From: Syntrophobotulus glycolicus DSM 8271
GTDB lineage: Bacteria > Bacillota > Desulfitobacteriia > Desulfitobacteriales > Syntrophobotulaceae
Direction: 5' to 3'
DNA: 64,000 nt
Assembly: GCF_000190635.1 (NCBI RefSeq)
Contig: NC_015172.1
Coordinates: 2,046,001-2,110,000, forward strand
Both the position numbers and the translations under genes were made by a program. Below, one piece after another: positions 17,460-25,678 of this stretch. The notes beneath the pieces are model-generated. The model ran no database searches. It was not told the origin of the DNA and was given only the letters and a program-made list of their open reading frames with translations. Position 1 is the first letter of the stretch, and each line of letters opens with the position of its first letter.

Positions 17460-17564
17460 ATGAAAAAAATTTATCAGTTATCGATGATCGCCCTCGGTTC
17501 CTGTTCCCTGCTGATCAGTCTTTTATCCCTGGTCATACAGATTATAAAAATATCCCATAAGTAG
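17460..17564 (+). CDS. Small hydrophobic holin-like peptide, candidate type I toxin
   Basis: A 34-residue peptide starting MKKIYQLSMIALGS with one membrane helix (about 8-30) and a basic tail ending KISHK. GGAGAGGAGG lies 6-7 nt upstream, an unusually strong ribosome site for so small a frame. The layout resembles holin-like (Hol-Tox/TxpA-type) toxins: a short one-helix peptide followed by stable hairpins at 17584-17624 and 17650-17680. A possible promoter (TTGAAC 17365, TATAAA 17390) has a long 19-nt spacer. A minus-strand TATAAT at 17699-17694 could start an antisense RNA overlapping the 3' end (inference). Confidence 0.6.
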   Translation: MKKIYQLSMIALGSCSLLISLLSLVIQIIKISHK

Positions 17565-17583
17565 GATTTTTACTCAGAAATGC

Positions 17584-17624
17584 TGTAAAAAGTAGCCGTC
17601 TGCAAAACCGAACTACTTTTTACA
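17584..17624. terminator. 12-bp hairpin after the small toxin candidate
   Basis: TGTAAAAAGTAG (17584-17595) pairs perfectly with CTACTTTTTACA (17613-17624). It could end an antisense RNA arriving from the right as well as protect the toxin mRNA 3' end. Confidence 0.6.
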
Positions 17625-17649
17625 TACTCATAAAGGTTGCTTTGCCCTT

Positions 17650-17680
17650 ATCTATAAGAATATCTCTTATAGATTTTTTG
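17650..17680 (+). terminator. Intrinsic terminator of the small toxin locus
   Basis: ATCTATAAGA (17650-17659) and TCTTATAGAT (17665-17674) form a 10-bp stem with a 5-nt loop, followed directly by a T-run. Confidence 0.85.
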
Positions 17681-17761
17681 TGCTCACAATTTTATTATAT
17701 TGAACGGATTAAACTTTTATATCAAAATAATGAACTTTTATCTGGAGATACCGGTTAAGAA

Positions 17762-18904
17762 TTATACACCCTCCAAATCAATTCTCCCATTCTCAGTCTT
17801 CAGTTCTATTCTGGGCTTCGGATCACCCAGAATACCTTTAAACTCAGTCCCGGATTCTCTTCTTTCTTCTATTCTGGGTTCCGAATCGCCCTGGATACCG
17901 TTTAAATCAGCCTCGGATTCATCAGGAGTACGTTTCAAATCATAGCCTTCACAACGGATTTCCCCATTTTGGGATACTGCCGCAAAGGTACCTTTTTGGG
18001 CCTTCGGCAAGGTTGCCCGGATATCTCCATCCCGGCTGGTTATGATGATATCCTGATCTGTAACGGAAAGATTTTTTAAGACAATACTGCCGCCATACTG
18101 CTGATCAAGCTTCAGCCTGCCTGTATTGTTTTCCACCCTGATATCTCCCGAGGAACTCTCCGCTTCAAGCTCCCCCTGATGCTCCTTGACCTGAAGATCT
18201 CCGGCCTGGGAGACAATCGTCAGCTTTCCTCTCACTCCTTCCACGAAGGTATCGCCATTTTCATTGCGAATTTTGTAATCCACCTCTTTGGGTACTCTCA
18301 CAGTATAGTTGACCTTCACCTGAAAGGTCGTATCAAAGTCTAAAATATCCTCATATTTCGTCTCAATTTTCAGGGTTTCCCCTTCTCTCACCATCACCAG
18401 CTGATCGGCAAGCTGGACAGCAGTCTGCTCCTGATTGCTTTTGATGAGCATTTCAGCATCTATCTCCACCGAGTTTCCTTCGTTTTTCTCAATATTGATA
18501 TTGCCTTTACTGTTACGGATATCAATACTTTTTACTTTAGCCGCATCAATTGTATATGATTTATTGTGCAAGGACTCGTATTTATACAGGCCGAGCCCGT
18601 TGAACAGGGCCGGGGAGTATTCACCGGCGAAGATACTCTGCGCTGCATATACCCCCGTGCTTGCCAGGATGACCAGGAGCACCAGAAAAATACTCAAGCC
18701 GTCAAATTTTAATTTTGGCTGCTCTTCCCGCGAAAAAAACAGATAAGCAAGAATCTCTGCCCCGAGGACAATCAGGATCAGCGGCCACCAGCGCATAATG
18801 AGAATTGCTCCATTAATCCCGTTAAACTGACCGCCAAGCAGCAATATTCCGGTTGCGATGAGCATACTGCCCATGGATACCGTTCCAACTCTCCACTTTC
18901 TCAT
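17762..18904 (-). CDS. DUF4097 beta-helical protein with LiaF-like membrane N-terminus
   Basis: A 380-residue protein. Two or three membrane helices in the first 100 residues (SMLIATGILLLGG, WPLILIVLGAEILAYLFF, FLVLLVILASTGVYA) resemble the LiaI/LiaF anchor. The rest is a repetitive beta-strand domain of DUF4097 type (DSEGNI/NGDTFVEG/SGDIRVENNTG-like strand repeats), which should lie outside the membrane. The C-terminal 60 residues are acidic and charged. The ATG shares one base with the upstream stop (TGATG), so translation is coupled. It is the last gene of the ECF sigma operon, which suggests a role in envelope stress sensing (inference). Confidence 0.82.
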   Translation of the reverse strand: MRKWRVGTVSMGSMLIATGILLLGGQFNGINGAILIMRWWPLILIVLGAEILAYLFFSREEQPKLKFDGLSIFLVLLVILASTGVYAAQSIFAGEYSPALFNGLGLYKYESLHNKSYTIDAAKVKSIDIRNSKGNINIEKNEGNSVEIDAEMLIKSNQEQTAVQLADQLVMVREGETLKIETKYEDILDFDTTFQVKVNYTVRVPKEVDYKIRNENGDTFVEGVRGKLTIVSQAGDLQVKEHQGELEAESSSGDIRVENNTGRLKLDQQYGGSIVLKNLSVTDQDIIITSRDGDIRATLPKAQKGTFAAVSQNGEIRCEGYDLKRTPDESEADLNGIQGDSEPRIEERRESGTEFKGILGDPKPRIELKTENGRIDLEGV

Positions 18905-19764
18905 CAAAATTTCTCCTTTTGCTCTTCTATGTTCGGTTCAGCAGCCTCATTTGCCGGGATCTTGGCCATACCGGTGATATTTGGAGCAGCTTTAACTTTG
19001 CTGCCCATTAATAGCTTGATCCCTCCGCCGATAAACAGCAGGGCGATGATTCCTGTCCGCAGATATTCTTTGATTTGCTCGCTTAACCAAAGACCGATTT
19101 GCGGCATAACAATTTTATCAAAAATCATAATGCCGCCAAGAGCGATCAAAACAATGCCTGCAACCTTTGCCCAATTGTCTGCCATCTGATGATCTTTCCA
19201 TAATTCAGTAAAGAAAACTTTCTGTTTTTCCTCAATGACAGGATCGGAAAATTTATGCAGGACATCAAATACACTATAAAACCATAAGAGCGGCGCGAAC
19301 ATCAAAAGAAACGACAGGTGCAGGAAATCGTTCAAATATAAGGTCAGAAAAAAGCCCGCCATTAGATTCAGTCCTTTTTCCATCAAACCGAGATACATAT
19401 GACCGGCCCCGGGAATCACGGAAAATACCAAGGCAAGGATTTTACGGTTCTCAAAAATAAACTCTCCGGTAAGGTCAACGGGACTGTCCCCAGCATCGAG
19501 CCCCGTTGGCTCCAGTGCTCTCCTGTTGATTTTATCCACTAAAACGAAACTGTCGACCAAGGCCGCCAGCCAAATCACAGGCACTGCGATAAGCGGAAGG
19601 GGTGCATTGAAAAAATTGACGATGGAAAAAAGCATACTCATCGCAAACACAAAACCGGTGGCCGTCAAAAATACCAGTCCTCTGGGAATCAGCTCCAGGT
19701 AAATATGACCCAAACCGGGGATAAAGGATAACATAAAGGTGATCAATTTACTCTTTTTCTTCAT
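18904..19764 (-). CDS. Multi-pass membrane protein with duplicated PGxGHxYL motif
   Basis: A 286-residue integral membrane protein. The motif FIPGLGHIYLELIPRG near the N-terminus recurs as VIPGAGHMYLGLMEKG at about residue 120, each followed by two hydrophobic helices, so it looks like an internal duplication of a TM2-like module. A further helix pair lies at about 195-250. It is encoded between the anti-sigma factor and the DUF4097 protein. The family function is not known to me; a membrane partner of the DUF4097 protein is plausible. Confidence 0.75.
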   Translation of the reverse strand: MKKKSKLITFMLSFIPGLGHIYLELIPRGLVFLTATGFVFAMSMLFSIVNFFNAPLPLIAVPVIWLAALVDSFVLVDKINRRALEPTGLDAGDSPVDLTGEFIFENRKILALVFSVIPGAGHMYLGLMEKGLNLMAGFFLTLYLNDFLHLSFLLMFAPLLWFYSVFDVLHKFSDPVIEEKQKVFFTELWKDHQMADNWAKVAGIVLIALGGIMIFDKIVMPQIGLWLSEQIKEYLRTGIIALLFIGGGIKLLMGSKVKAAPNITGMAKIPANEAAEPNIEEQKEKF

Positions 19765-19862
19765 ACAATTGCTTTACTCCTTTCACGTGTGAATCTCCAA
19801 ATTTCTGTCCGGACATTTTGATCTCTTCCTTTTTGATCTTTCATTCGCCCTGGACTCATCTT

Positions 19863-20384
19863 CTATTCCTTTTTCTTTCTAAGCTGTTCCATCAAGGATG
19901 GCCTCTGTTCAAAGACCCTCTCTGTCCAGCCGGGCCGGATAATTTTGTCCTCCCATCTCTCTGCAACGACATGATCCCGATCGCCCCCGGCAATTTGAAA
20001 GATCTGAATATCCCCGCTGAACACACCGGATAGCCCATTAAACAATCCTCCTGCCCAGAAAAGCAATGCTATACCGGCTACCGCACAGTAATAGAGAAAC
20101 AGATTATCCTTTGTTCTCCTCTGCTGCTGACGGATATCCGGCGCAATCAAATTCATGACTTTGTCCGTAAAGTCAGGCGACAAGCGGCAATCTGCAGAAT
20201 GATCCGAACTGTTTGGGGTGAGCAGAGAAGCTTGCATTGTTTGAAGATAGATTTCCAGACATTTGCCGCAAACAAGCAAATGCTCTTCCATCTTCCAGGC
20301 CAGCTGTTCATCAACTTGTCCCTGCCGGTACATCTGCCAGATATTTTTTTCATAGCACTGATTGTTTATCTGCTTCTCGCTCAT
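19863..20384 (-). CDS. Zinc-finger anti-sigma factor
   Basis: A 173-residue protein. The N-terminal zinc-binding anti-sigma motif HxxxCxxC is present (His35, Cys39, Cys42). One membrane helix lies near 97-118 and a short extracytoplasmic tail follows. Its ATG overlaps the sigma factor stop by 4 nt (ATGA), the classic arrangement for a sigma/anti-sigma pair. It should hold the ECF factor inactive at the membrane until an envelope signal releases it. The signal is not evident from sequence. Confidence 0.88.
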   Translation of the reverse strand: MSEKQINNQCYEKNIWQMYRQGQVDEQLAWKMEEHLLVCGKCLEIYLQTMQASLLTPNSSDHSADCRLSPDFTDKVMNLIAPDIRQQQRRTKDNLFLYYCAVAGIALLFWAGGLFNGLSGVFSGDIQIFQIAGGDRDHVVAERWEDKIIRPGWTERVFEQRPSLMEQLRKKKE

Positions 20385-20953
20385 GTCTTATTCATCTCCT
20401 GGAAATATTCTCTCAGTATCTTTCTTCCCCGGTACAATCTTGTTTCTACTGTTCTTGGACTGATATTTTCTTCAACGGCAATTTCCTTACAGCTTTTTCC
20501 TTCCTCGTAGCTTTTTTTTAGAACCCTCATATATGGCTCCGGGATCTTTTGCATACAGGCTTTCAGGATTCGAATTTCTTCTCTCCTGTCGATCATTTCC
20601 TGGACCGACATCCCATCATCGATTATTTCCTCAATATTTTCGAAAGACCTGATTTCTCTTTCAAGTCTTGACCGGGCTCTGCGCTTGTAATCTATGGCCT
20701 TATTGATCGCAATCCTGCTGAGCCAGGTCTTAAATCCTTTGAATTGATACTGCGGAAGGGACCGATAAACCTGTAAAAATGTTTCCTGGGCCAGGTTTTC
20801 TGCCTCAAATGAATCCTGCACAATATTCAGACATATGCTGAATACCAGCTGTTTATATTCTTCGACGAGTAAGCGAAAGGCCTCCTGATCGCCATTTGCT
20901 GCTTTTTTCACGACTAATTCAGAGTCTATTGTCCCCTCCTCCTTTCCCCTCAT
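20381..20953 (-). CDS. ECF-type RNA polymerase sigma factor
   Basis: A 190-residue sigma-70 group 4 protein. Region 2 holds SICLNIVQDSFEAENLAQETFLQVYRSL-like helices and region 4 the helix-turn-helix (CKEIAVEENISPRTVETRL). It is followed by its anti-sigma gene. The start is uncertain: the ATG at 20953 lacks an upstream ribosome site, while AAAGGAGGAGG lies inside the first codons with no standard start codon at normal spacing (GTG at codon 15 is possible). A minus-strand ECF-like promoter (TGAAGT, 17 nt, CGTC) at 20961-20987 suggests autoregulation and an almost leaderless mRNA. Confidence 0.92.
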   Translation of the reverse strand: MRGKEEGTIDSELVVKKAANGDQEAFRLLVEEYKQLVFSICLNIVQDSFEAENLAQETFLQVYRSLPQYQFKGFKTWLSRIAINKAIDYKRRARSRLEREIRSFENIEEIIDDGMSVQEMIDRREEIRILKACMQKIPEPYMRVLKKSYEEGKSCKEIAVEENISPRTVETRLYRGRKILREYFQEMNKT

Positions 20954-20960
20954 CTATATA

Positions 20961-20987
20961 GACGATAGTAAATCAACATTTACTTCA
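20961..20987 (-). promoter_or_regulatory. Candidate autoregulated ECF promoter
   Basis: On the minus strand TGAAGT (20987-20982) and CGTC (20964-20961) are separated by 17 nt, resembling ECF -35/-10 elements. The distance to the sigma gene start is very short. Tentative. Confidence 0.35.
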
Positions 20988-20998
20988 GCAAATTCGAT

Positions 20999-21029
20999 GA
21001 AAAAAGACTGTCCCTTTTCTAGACAGTCT
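20999..21029 (-). terminator. Terminator after the LpdD-like gene
   Basis: AGACTGTC (21005-21012) pairs with GACAGTCT (21022-21029). On the minus strand a T-run follows. It lies 30 nt past the stop of the LpdD-like gene. Confidence 0.85.
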
Positions 21030-21058
21030 GAAGTATGGCAATAAAGTATTGTACTGTA

Positions 21059-21448
21059 TTATTGTTGATCGCTGTTCGGGGAGCTTAAGGCCTGAATCAA
21101 TCGGGCAGTCATTTTCACAAGCATCTCTTTAACGATTGAAATCTCGTCCTTGGTTGCCTTATCAAGATGTATCCCACAGCAAACAGCAACATTTTTATTC
21201 AGGGCCGAGGAAATTTGATCGGCAACCACTCCGATCACTTCCCCCTCCCGATGTCCCGGAAGGACGATCATTTTCATATCGCCGGACCAATCTGAGCCCG
21301 GAGTGACTTGCCGGACAGCAACAGCCCCAATGTGCGGAGTATCGCCACCGGAAATAAGGATACATAAATCCTCACCCATTCGGACAGCGTAAAAAAGGAT
21401 TTCGATCCGACCCTGTTTTTCACGGAAAATCAATAGATCGTTTTCCAT
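21059..21448 (-). CDS. LpdD-like (prenylated-flavin chaperone type) small protein
   Basis: A 129-residue protein with the pattern LCILISGGDTPHIGAVAV, then VLPGHREGEVIG, and a C-terminal helix. This resembles the small LpdD-type proteins associated with UbiD-family decarboxylases, proposed to handle prenylated flavin. No UbiD or UbiX partner is present in the window, so the assignment rests on recalled motif similarity only. It follows the nitroreductase gene by about 30 nt and probably shares its transcript. Confidence 0.5.
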   Translation of the reverse strand: MENDLLIFREKQGRIEILFYAVRMGEDLCILISGGDTPHIGAVAVRQVTPGSDWSGDMKMIVLPGHREGEVIGVVADQISSALNKNVAVCCGIHLDKATKDEISIVKEMLVKMTARLIQALSSPNSDQQ

Positions 21449-21480
21449 AGGCTACCTTTGATCACATCCCGACAAGCAGG

Positions 21481-22008
21481 TCATTCCTGCTCCGCCCTGT
21501 TCGCATATACATGGTCTCTCCTCAGCCGTTCATCGGCATGGGGCTCTTTTTGTTCATCAGGATAGCCGATCCCTATGATACAAGCCAATTTGAGACACTC
21601 CGGTATGTTCAGAATTTTTCTGACATAATCCTCACTTGTGATCTCTTTACTGTGTTTTCTGTTTCTCACCTGAACCCAGCAAGACCCCAGTCCCAAAGCC
21701 TGTGCCGAGAGTTGAATATAGGTTGCCGCAATACTGCTATCCTCAATCCAGGCATCCGTCGTTTGAGGATCAGCGCTCACAACGATACACAAAGGGGCGT
21801 TTTTGAGGAAAGAAGATCCTACTTCCCTGGCCTTGGCCAGCTCAACGATCAGCTCCTTGTCATTGACAACAAAGAATCTGGTTGGATAAATTGCATTTCC
21901 GGAGGGAGCCAATAGGGCTGCCTTAATGATCGCATCAACTTTTTCCTGCTCGACGGCGATCTCTTGATATTTTCTGATGCTTCTTCGATTGGCCATGATA
22001 TCCAACAT
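21481..22008 (-). CDS. Nitroreductase-family FMN oxidoreductase
   Basis: A 175-residue protein with the family start NRRSIRKYQEIAVEQEKVDAI-type sequence, the FMN-contacting APSGNAIYPTRFFVV region and GLGSCWVQVRNRK. It is at the short end for the family and should act as a dimeric cytoplasmic flavoprotein using NAD(P)H. The physiological substrate is unknown. A GGGGG-rich ribosome site precedes the ATG. It is the first of two genes with the LpdD-like protein. Confidence 0.85.
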   Translation of the reverse strand: MLDIMANRRSIRKYQEIAVEQEKVDAIIKAALLAPSGNAIYPTRFFVVNDKELIVELAKAREVGSSFLKNAPLCIVVSADPQTTDAWIEDSSIAATYIQLSAQALGLGSCWVQVRNRKHSKEITSEDYVRKILNIPECLKLACIIGIGYPDEQKEPHADERLRRDHVYANRAEQE

Positions 22009-22177
22009 TGCAAATTCCCCCTTTTGCCTTTTTATTTCTTTATCATTATTTTAACAAATTATTGGAAAAATTTTAACTGTCAAAAATAATATCCCGGCAA
22101 TTTTAAGCAGACTATCTTCAGCTGAGAAGCTAAGCCGATCATATTGAGCCCTTCAACAGATCGGCGGTGATCAGGCT

Positions 22178-23167
22178 TTAACAGATTCTGGGGAGACCTT
22201 CCCCCTGTAAAACATCAATGATCCTGCTGCCGCCCAGTTTTGTTTTTACTGTAACCAGCTGGTTCCCCGTCTCTGTGACTTTGCCAATAACCCCTGCCAT
22301 TTTTCCCAAAGAATTCTTTCTTAGGATTTCCAGTGCTTTTTCCTCATCCCTGGAATCCACGATCACCATAAATTTGCCTTCGTTCGCCATATAAATGGGA
22401 TCTAACCCTAAAATATCACAAAAGCCTTTCACTTCCGGATCTATGGGGATCAGTTTTTCTTCTATCTGAATACTGATTTTACCGGCTTCGGCCACCTCAT
22501 TCAGGACCGTGCCCAGTCCGCCCCTTGTGATATCCCTCATGATCCTTAAGCCGAGACCGCTGTTTAATAAGGCCTCAACCATGCTGCCTAAACAAGCGCA
22601 ATCACTGGTGATTTTGTTTTCAATCTTCATTCTCTGAGCGAAGATACAGGATTGATGATTACCCAATGTGCCGCTCACAATAATGGAATCACCCGCCTTG
22701 ATCCGCTCTGCGCCCAATTGATGCCGATGTTTGATAAATCCCAGGCCGGCAGTATTAATATACAGTCCGCCGCTGCCTTCGATGACTTTTGTATCACCGG
22801 TAACGATTTTGACATTGATCTCTTTGGCCGTTTGAGCCATTGTTTTGACCGCCGCTTCCAAGACTTCCAGTTCAAGCCCTTCCTCAAGAATAAAGCCCGC
22901 TGTGATATACTGCGGCTCCGCCCCGACCATCCATAAGTCATTTGCCGTCCCGCAAACAGCCAGTTTTCCGATATTGCCCCCTGGAAAAACAATAGGGGTA
23001 ATGACATAGGAATCCGTGGTCATGGCCAAAGGATAAGCGGTCGGAGGCAAACATGCCGAATCCTCTAATCTGTCCAAAAACTCATTGGAGAAATACTTTT
23101 TAAATAAATTGCTGATAAGTTCCCTGGTGGCGTTTCCGCCGCTGCCGTGGGCTAAGTTAACCTTCAT
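22178..23167 (-). CDS. hypE: Hydrogenase maturation factor HypE
   Basis: A 329-residue PurM/ThiL-fold protein that dehydrates carbamoyl to cyanide for the [NiFe] active site. It has the N-terminal HGSGGN motif, the TTDSYVITPIVFPGG nucleotide-site region and the obligatory C-terminal cysteine in the ending LPRIC. It lies 21 nt after hypD and is last in the hypCDE unit. A weak hairpin, GCCGATC/GATCGGC at 22134-22165, follows the stop. Confidence 0.97.
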   Translation of the reverse strand: MKVNLAHGSGGNATRELISNLFKKYFSNEFLDRLEDSACLPPTAYPLAMTTDSYVITPIVFPGGNIGKLAVCGTANDLWMVGAEPQYITAGFILEEGLELEVLEAAVKTMAQTAKEINVKIVTGDTKVIEGSGGLYINTAGLGFIKHRHQLGAERIKAGDSIIVSGTLGNHQSCIFAQRMKIENKITSDCACLGSMVEALLNSGLGLRIMRDITRGGLGTVLNEVAEAGKISIQIEEKLIPIDPEVKGFCDILGLDPIYMANEGKFMVIVDSRDEEKALEILRKNSLGKMAGVIGKVTETGNQLVTVKTKLGGSRIIDVLQGEGLPRIC

Positions 23168-23188
23168 CTTGTCACCTGCTTTGAGAGA

Positions 23189-24232
23189 TTACTTTGAAAA
23201 TCTGTACCAAATCCCGCAAGAACCTTCTGCCGATACCATACAAGGGCCTTTGGCCTTTGTCGGCGTACAAACTGTTTTAAACAACGGGCACTCATCAGGA
23301 TTTATCCTGCCGATAATGACTTCCGCGCACCGGCAGGGTGATGAGGCATCAACCTGTTTATCACGAATATCAAATGATCCGGCGTCATATTCCCGGTACT
23401 CAGGACGCAAATAGAGACCTGAATCCGGAATGTCGCCCAAGCCCCGCCAGGCGGCTGTTCCCTGTTCAAAGTATTGATCAATTAAATGTAAAGCCTTAAT
23501 GTTGCCCTCTTCCCGGACTGAGGAAGAATATAAATTATGAACCTCCGCCTTGTTTTTTTCCTTTTGTTTAACCAGGTCATAAATTGCCGCTAAAATATAC
23601 TCTCCCTCAAAACCGGCGACAGCGAAGGGACGGCCATAGTTTCCGGCCAGTTCGGCATAGGCCTTGGACCCAAGGATTGAACTGACATGTCCGGGAGCGA
23701 TAAACCCGTTTATCCCCGTGTCACTGGCACAGACAAATTCCAGAGCCGGTATCACTCTGCGCAGTGCCGTCAGCAATTTAACGTTATTTAAACCGCCGGC
23801 AATGATCTGCTGCAGCACCAGCGCATAGGATGGCACCGTCGTTTCAAAGCCAACAGCGGCTATGATAAAGGTCATACCTGGTCTTTCTTTCGCTCTTTTT
23901 AAGACATCTAAAGGGGAATACATGATCTCGACTTTGGCCCCTTCCCCTTTGGCTTCACTGAGGGACTGCTTTGTTCCGGCAACCTTCATCATATCACCGA
24001 AGGTAAGCAGTAAGCAATCCGGCTTCTTTGACCATTCTATGGCCCGGTCAATATATTCAGCCGGTGTGATGCAGACCGGACATCCCGGTCCGGAAATCAG
24101 CCTGATCTTATCGGAAATCAGGCTTCTGATGCCATGACGAAAAATACTGGCGGTGTGCGTGCCGCAAACCTCCATAATATTAACCTGTTGATCATAGGCT
24201 TTGAGTTCACTGATGATCTCTTCGATATTCAT
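23189..24232 (-). CDS. hypD: Hydrogenase maturation factor HypD
   Basis: A 347-residue iron-sulfur scaffold protein that assembles Fe(CN)2CO with HypC. The conserved cysteine motifs are MEVCGTHTASIFRHG and SGPGCPVCITP, with C-terminal cluster cysteines in PCRCAEVIIG and SCGIWYRF. The ATG overlaps the hypC stop by 4 nt, indicating coupled translation. It precedes hypE. Confidence 0.97.
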   Translation of the reverse strand: MNIEEIISELKAYDQQVNIMEVCGTHTASIFRHGIRSLISDKIRLISGPGCPVCITPAEYIDRAIEWSKKPDCLLLTFGDMMKVAGTKQSLSEAKGEGAKVEIMYSPLDVLKRAKERPGMTFIIAAVGFETTVPSYALVLQQIIAGGLNNVKLLTALRRVIPALEFVCASDTGINGFIAPGHVSSILGSKAYAELAGNYGRPFAVAGFEGEYILAAIYDLVKQKEKNKAEVHNLYSSSVREEGNIKALHLIDQYFEQGTAAWRGLGDIPDSGLYLRPEYREYDAGSFDIRDKQVDASSPCRCAEVIIGRINPDECPLFKTVCTPTKAKGPCMVSAEGSCGIWYRFSK

Positions 24233-24447
24233 TTGGTTATTGACTCCAATTCAGCAAATATACTGATGATTTCTTCTGCCATATCCTTTTGTACGGTCTC
24301 TATCGCGCAGCCGGCATGAACCAGAACATAATCCCCTTCTTTGGCGTCCACCGCGCCCAGCATAATATCGACAATATTGCCGTTAAAATCCACTTTTCCC
24401 GTCATTCCATCCGTTTCAATGACTTTTCCCGGAATAGCCACACACAT
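24229..24447 (-). CDS. hypC: Hydrogenase maturation chaperone HypC
   Basis: A 72-residue protein starting MCVAIPGKV, the family signature in which Cys2 binds the iron centre. GDYVLVHAGCAIETV matches the conserved C-terminal half. The open frame extends upstream, but the start must be the ATG at 24447 to expose Cys2. It is the first gene of hypCDE, downstream of the hypB terminator. A minus-strand TATAAT at 24525-24520 could be its own -10 box, without a good -35. Confidence 0.95.
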   Translation of the reverse strand: MCVAIPGKVIETDGMTGKVDFNGNIVDIMLGAVDAKEGDYVLVHAGCAIETVQKDMAEEIISIFAELESITK

Positions 24448-24570
24448 TGACAACTCACATCCTATTTTCAAAATATAGACACGATCTCTAGATCGGCAGG
24501 CTTCCTTAGAATTATGATCATTATACCATGATCCTGTCTGCAAATAAAAAATATGAAAATTGAAATATAT

Positions 24571-24615
24571 TACAAATAAAATAAGTGTGGATATTGTCAT
24601 TGCTCATCCACACTT
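24571..24615 (-). terminator. Terminator between hypB and hypC
   Basis: AAGTGTGGAT (24583-24592) pairs perfectly with ATCCACACTT (24606-24615). On the minus strand it is followed by ATTTTATTTG. It separates the ech-hypAB transcript from hypCDE. Confidence 0.75.
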
Positions 24616-24668
24616 CAGTTTATTTACTTGCTTTCCGCAAAAGCACTTATCCCATTCCGTTGTCTTGT

Positions 24669-25319
24669 TCAGCCGACTTTTTGGCTGATCCAGTCAGCCA
24701 CTGCGTTAAACCCTTCGCCTGTCTTGGCATTGACTTCGAAAATTGGAGCAGTCTTGTTCAGCGCCTTGATTCCTTTTGTAAAGAACTCATCGTTAAAGTC
24801 GACATAAGTTTTCAGATCGCACTTCGTCAGCAAAATGATATCTGCTTTTTCAAAAGCCAGAGGATATTTATAAGGCTTGTCACTCCCCTCAGCCGCTGAA
24901 CAGATTAACATTTTTATGTGTTCACCGATCTGAAATTCGGCAGGACATACCAGATTTCCAATGTTTTCAATAAAAAGAATTCCCGACTGATCAAGGGGCA
25001 GCCCCTTCAGAGAAGTCTTAATTGTCGGCGCATCAAGGTGGCAAGCCCCGTTCGTATTGATCTGAATGGTTTCTATCCCCAGCTCTTTCAGTTTGACCGT
25101 ATCAATATCCGATTCAATATCTCCTTCGATCACATAGATCTTCTTAGAACCAAGATGTTGAACCATGCTAATGATGCTTGATGTCTTTCCAGCCCCCGGA
25201 GCACCCATGATGTTCACACAGAATATTCCCTTGCTCTCCAGTTCTTGGTTCGTTTCTGCCGCGATTTTATCATTCTCATCGTAAATATCCTGAATAACTT
25301 CAATTTCCGTATTCGCCAT
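24669..25319 (-). CDS. hypB: Hydrogenase nickel-insertion GTPase HypB
   Basis: A 216-residue SIMIBI GTPase. The P-loop is GAPGAGKTS near residue 40 and VIEGDIESDIDT is the switch region; IENIGNLVCPAEF and LLTKCDL complete the G motifs. It has neither the N-terminal CxxCGC nickel site nor a histidine-rich stretch found in some HypB proteins. The ATG at 25319, with GGGGTG 6 nt upstream, is preferred to the GTG at 25328. It follows hypA closely. Confidence 0.95.
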   Translation of the reverse strand: MANTEIEVIQDIYDENDKIAAETNQELESKGIFCVNIMGAPGAGKTSSIISMVQHLGSKKIYVIEGDIESDIDTVKLKELGIETIQINTNGACHLDAPTIKTSLKGLPLDQSGILFIENIGNLVCPAEFQIGEHIKMLICSAAEGSDKPYKYPLAFEKADIILLTKCDLKTYVDFNDEFFTKGIKALNKTAPIFEVNAKTGEGFNAVADWISQKVG

Positions 25320-25333
25320 TTGATTCACCCCAA

Positions 25334-25678
25334 TTAAGTTTCGATTTCAATATTTTTTACATAAAATTCTTTGCCGATCTCACTTGGTTCGCCGTCTTTC
25401 CCACACTCCGGACAGGCGAAGGAAAGAGGCTTTCGGACATAATAGATCTCACAGTCCGGACATCTCATCTTGGCCTTGACATTCTCTATTTCCAGAACCG
25501 CCCCTTCACAGGGCGTGTCCTTGGAAATAATGTCAAAATACATCATAATCGAATCTCCGATAAATCCGGAGTACTCCCCCACAACCAAGGCAATGCGCGT
25601 AACTTTACGCGCATTATTCTCCTTGGCTTTATCCGAAGCAATTTTAATAATTTGTTTGGTTATCGGAAACTCATGCAT
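25334..25678 (-). CDS. hypA: Hydrogenase nickel chaperone HypA
   Basis: A 114-residue protein starting MHEFPITKQI, where His2 and Glu3 bind nickel in the family. A zinc loop with RCPDC and ACPECG follows. It delivers nickel together with HypB. It overlaps the preceding ferredoxin subunit gene by 8 nt, so it is part of the ech operon. Confidence 0.95.
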   Translation of the reverse strand: MHEFPITKQIIKIASDKAKENNARKVTRIALVVGEYSGFIGDSIMMYFDIISKDTPCEGAVLEIENVKAKMRCPDCEIYYVRKPLSFACPECGKDGEPSEIGKEFYVKNIEIET

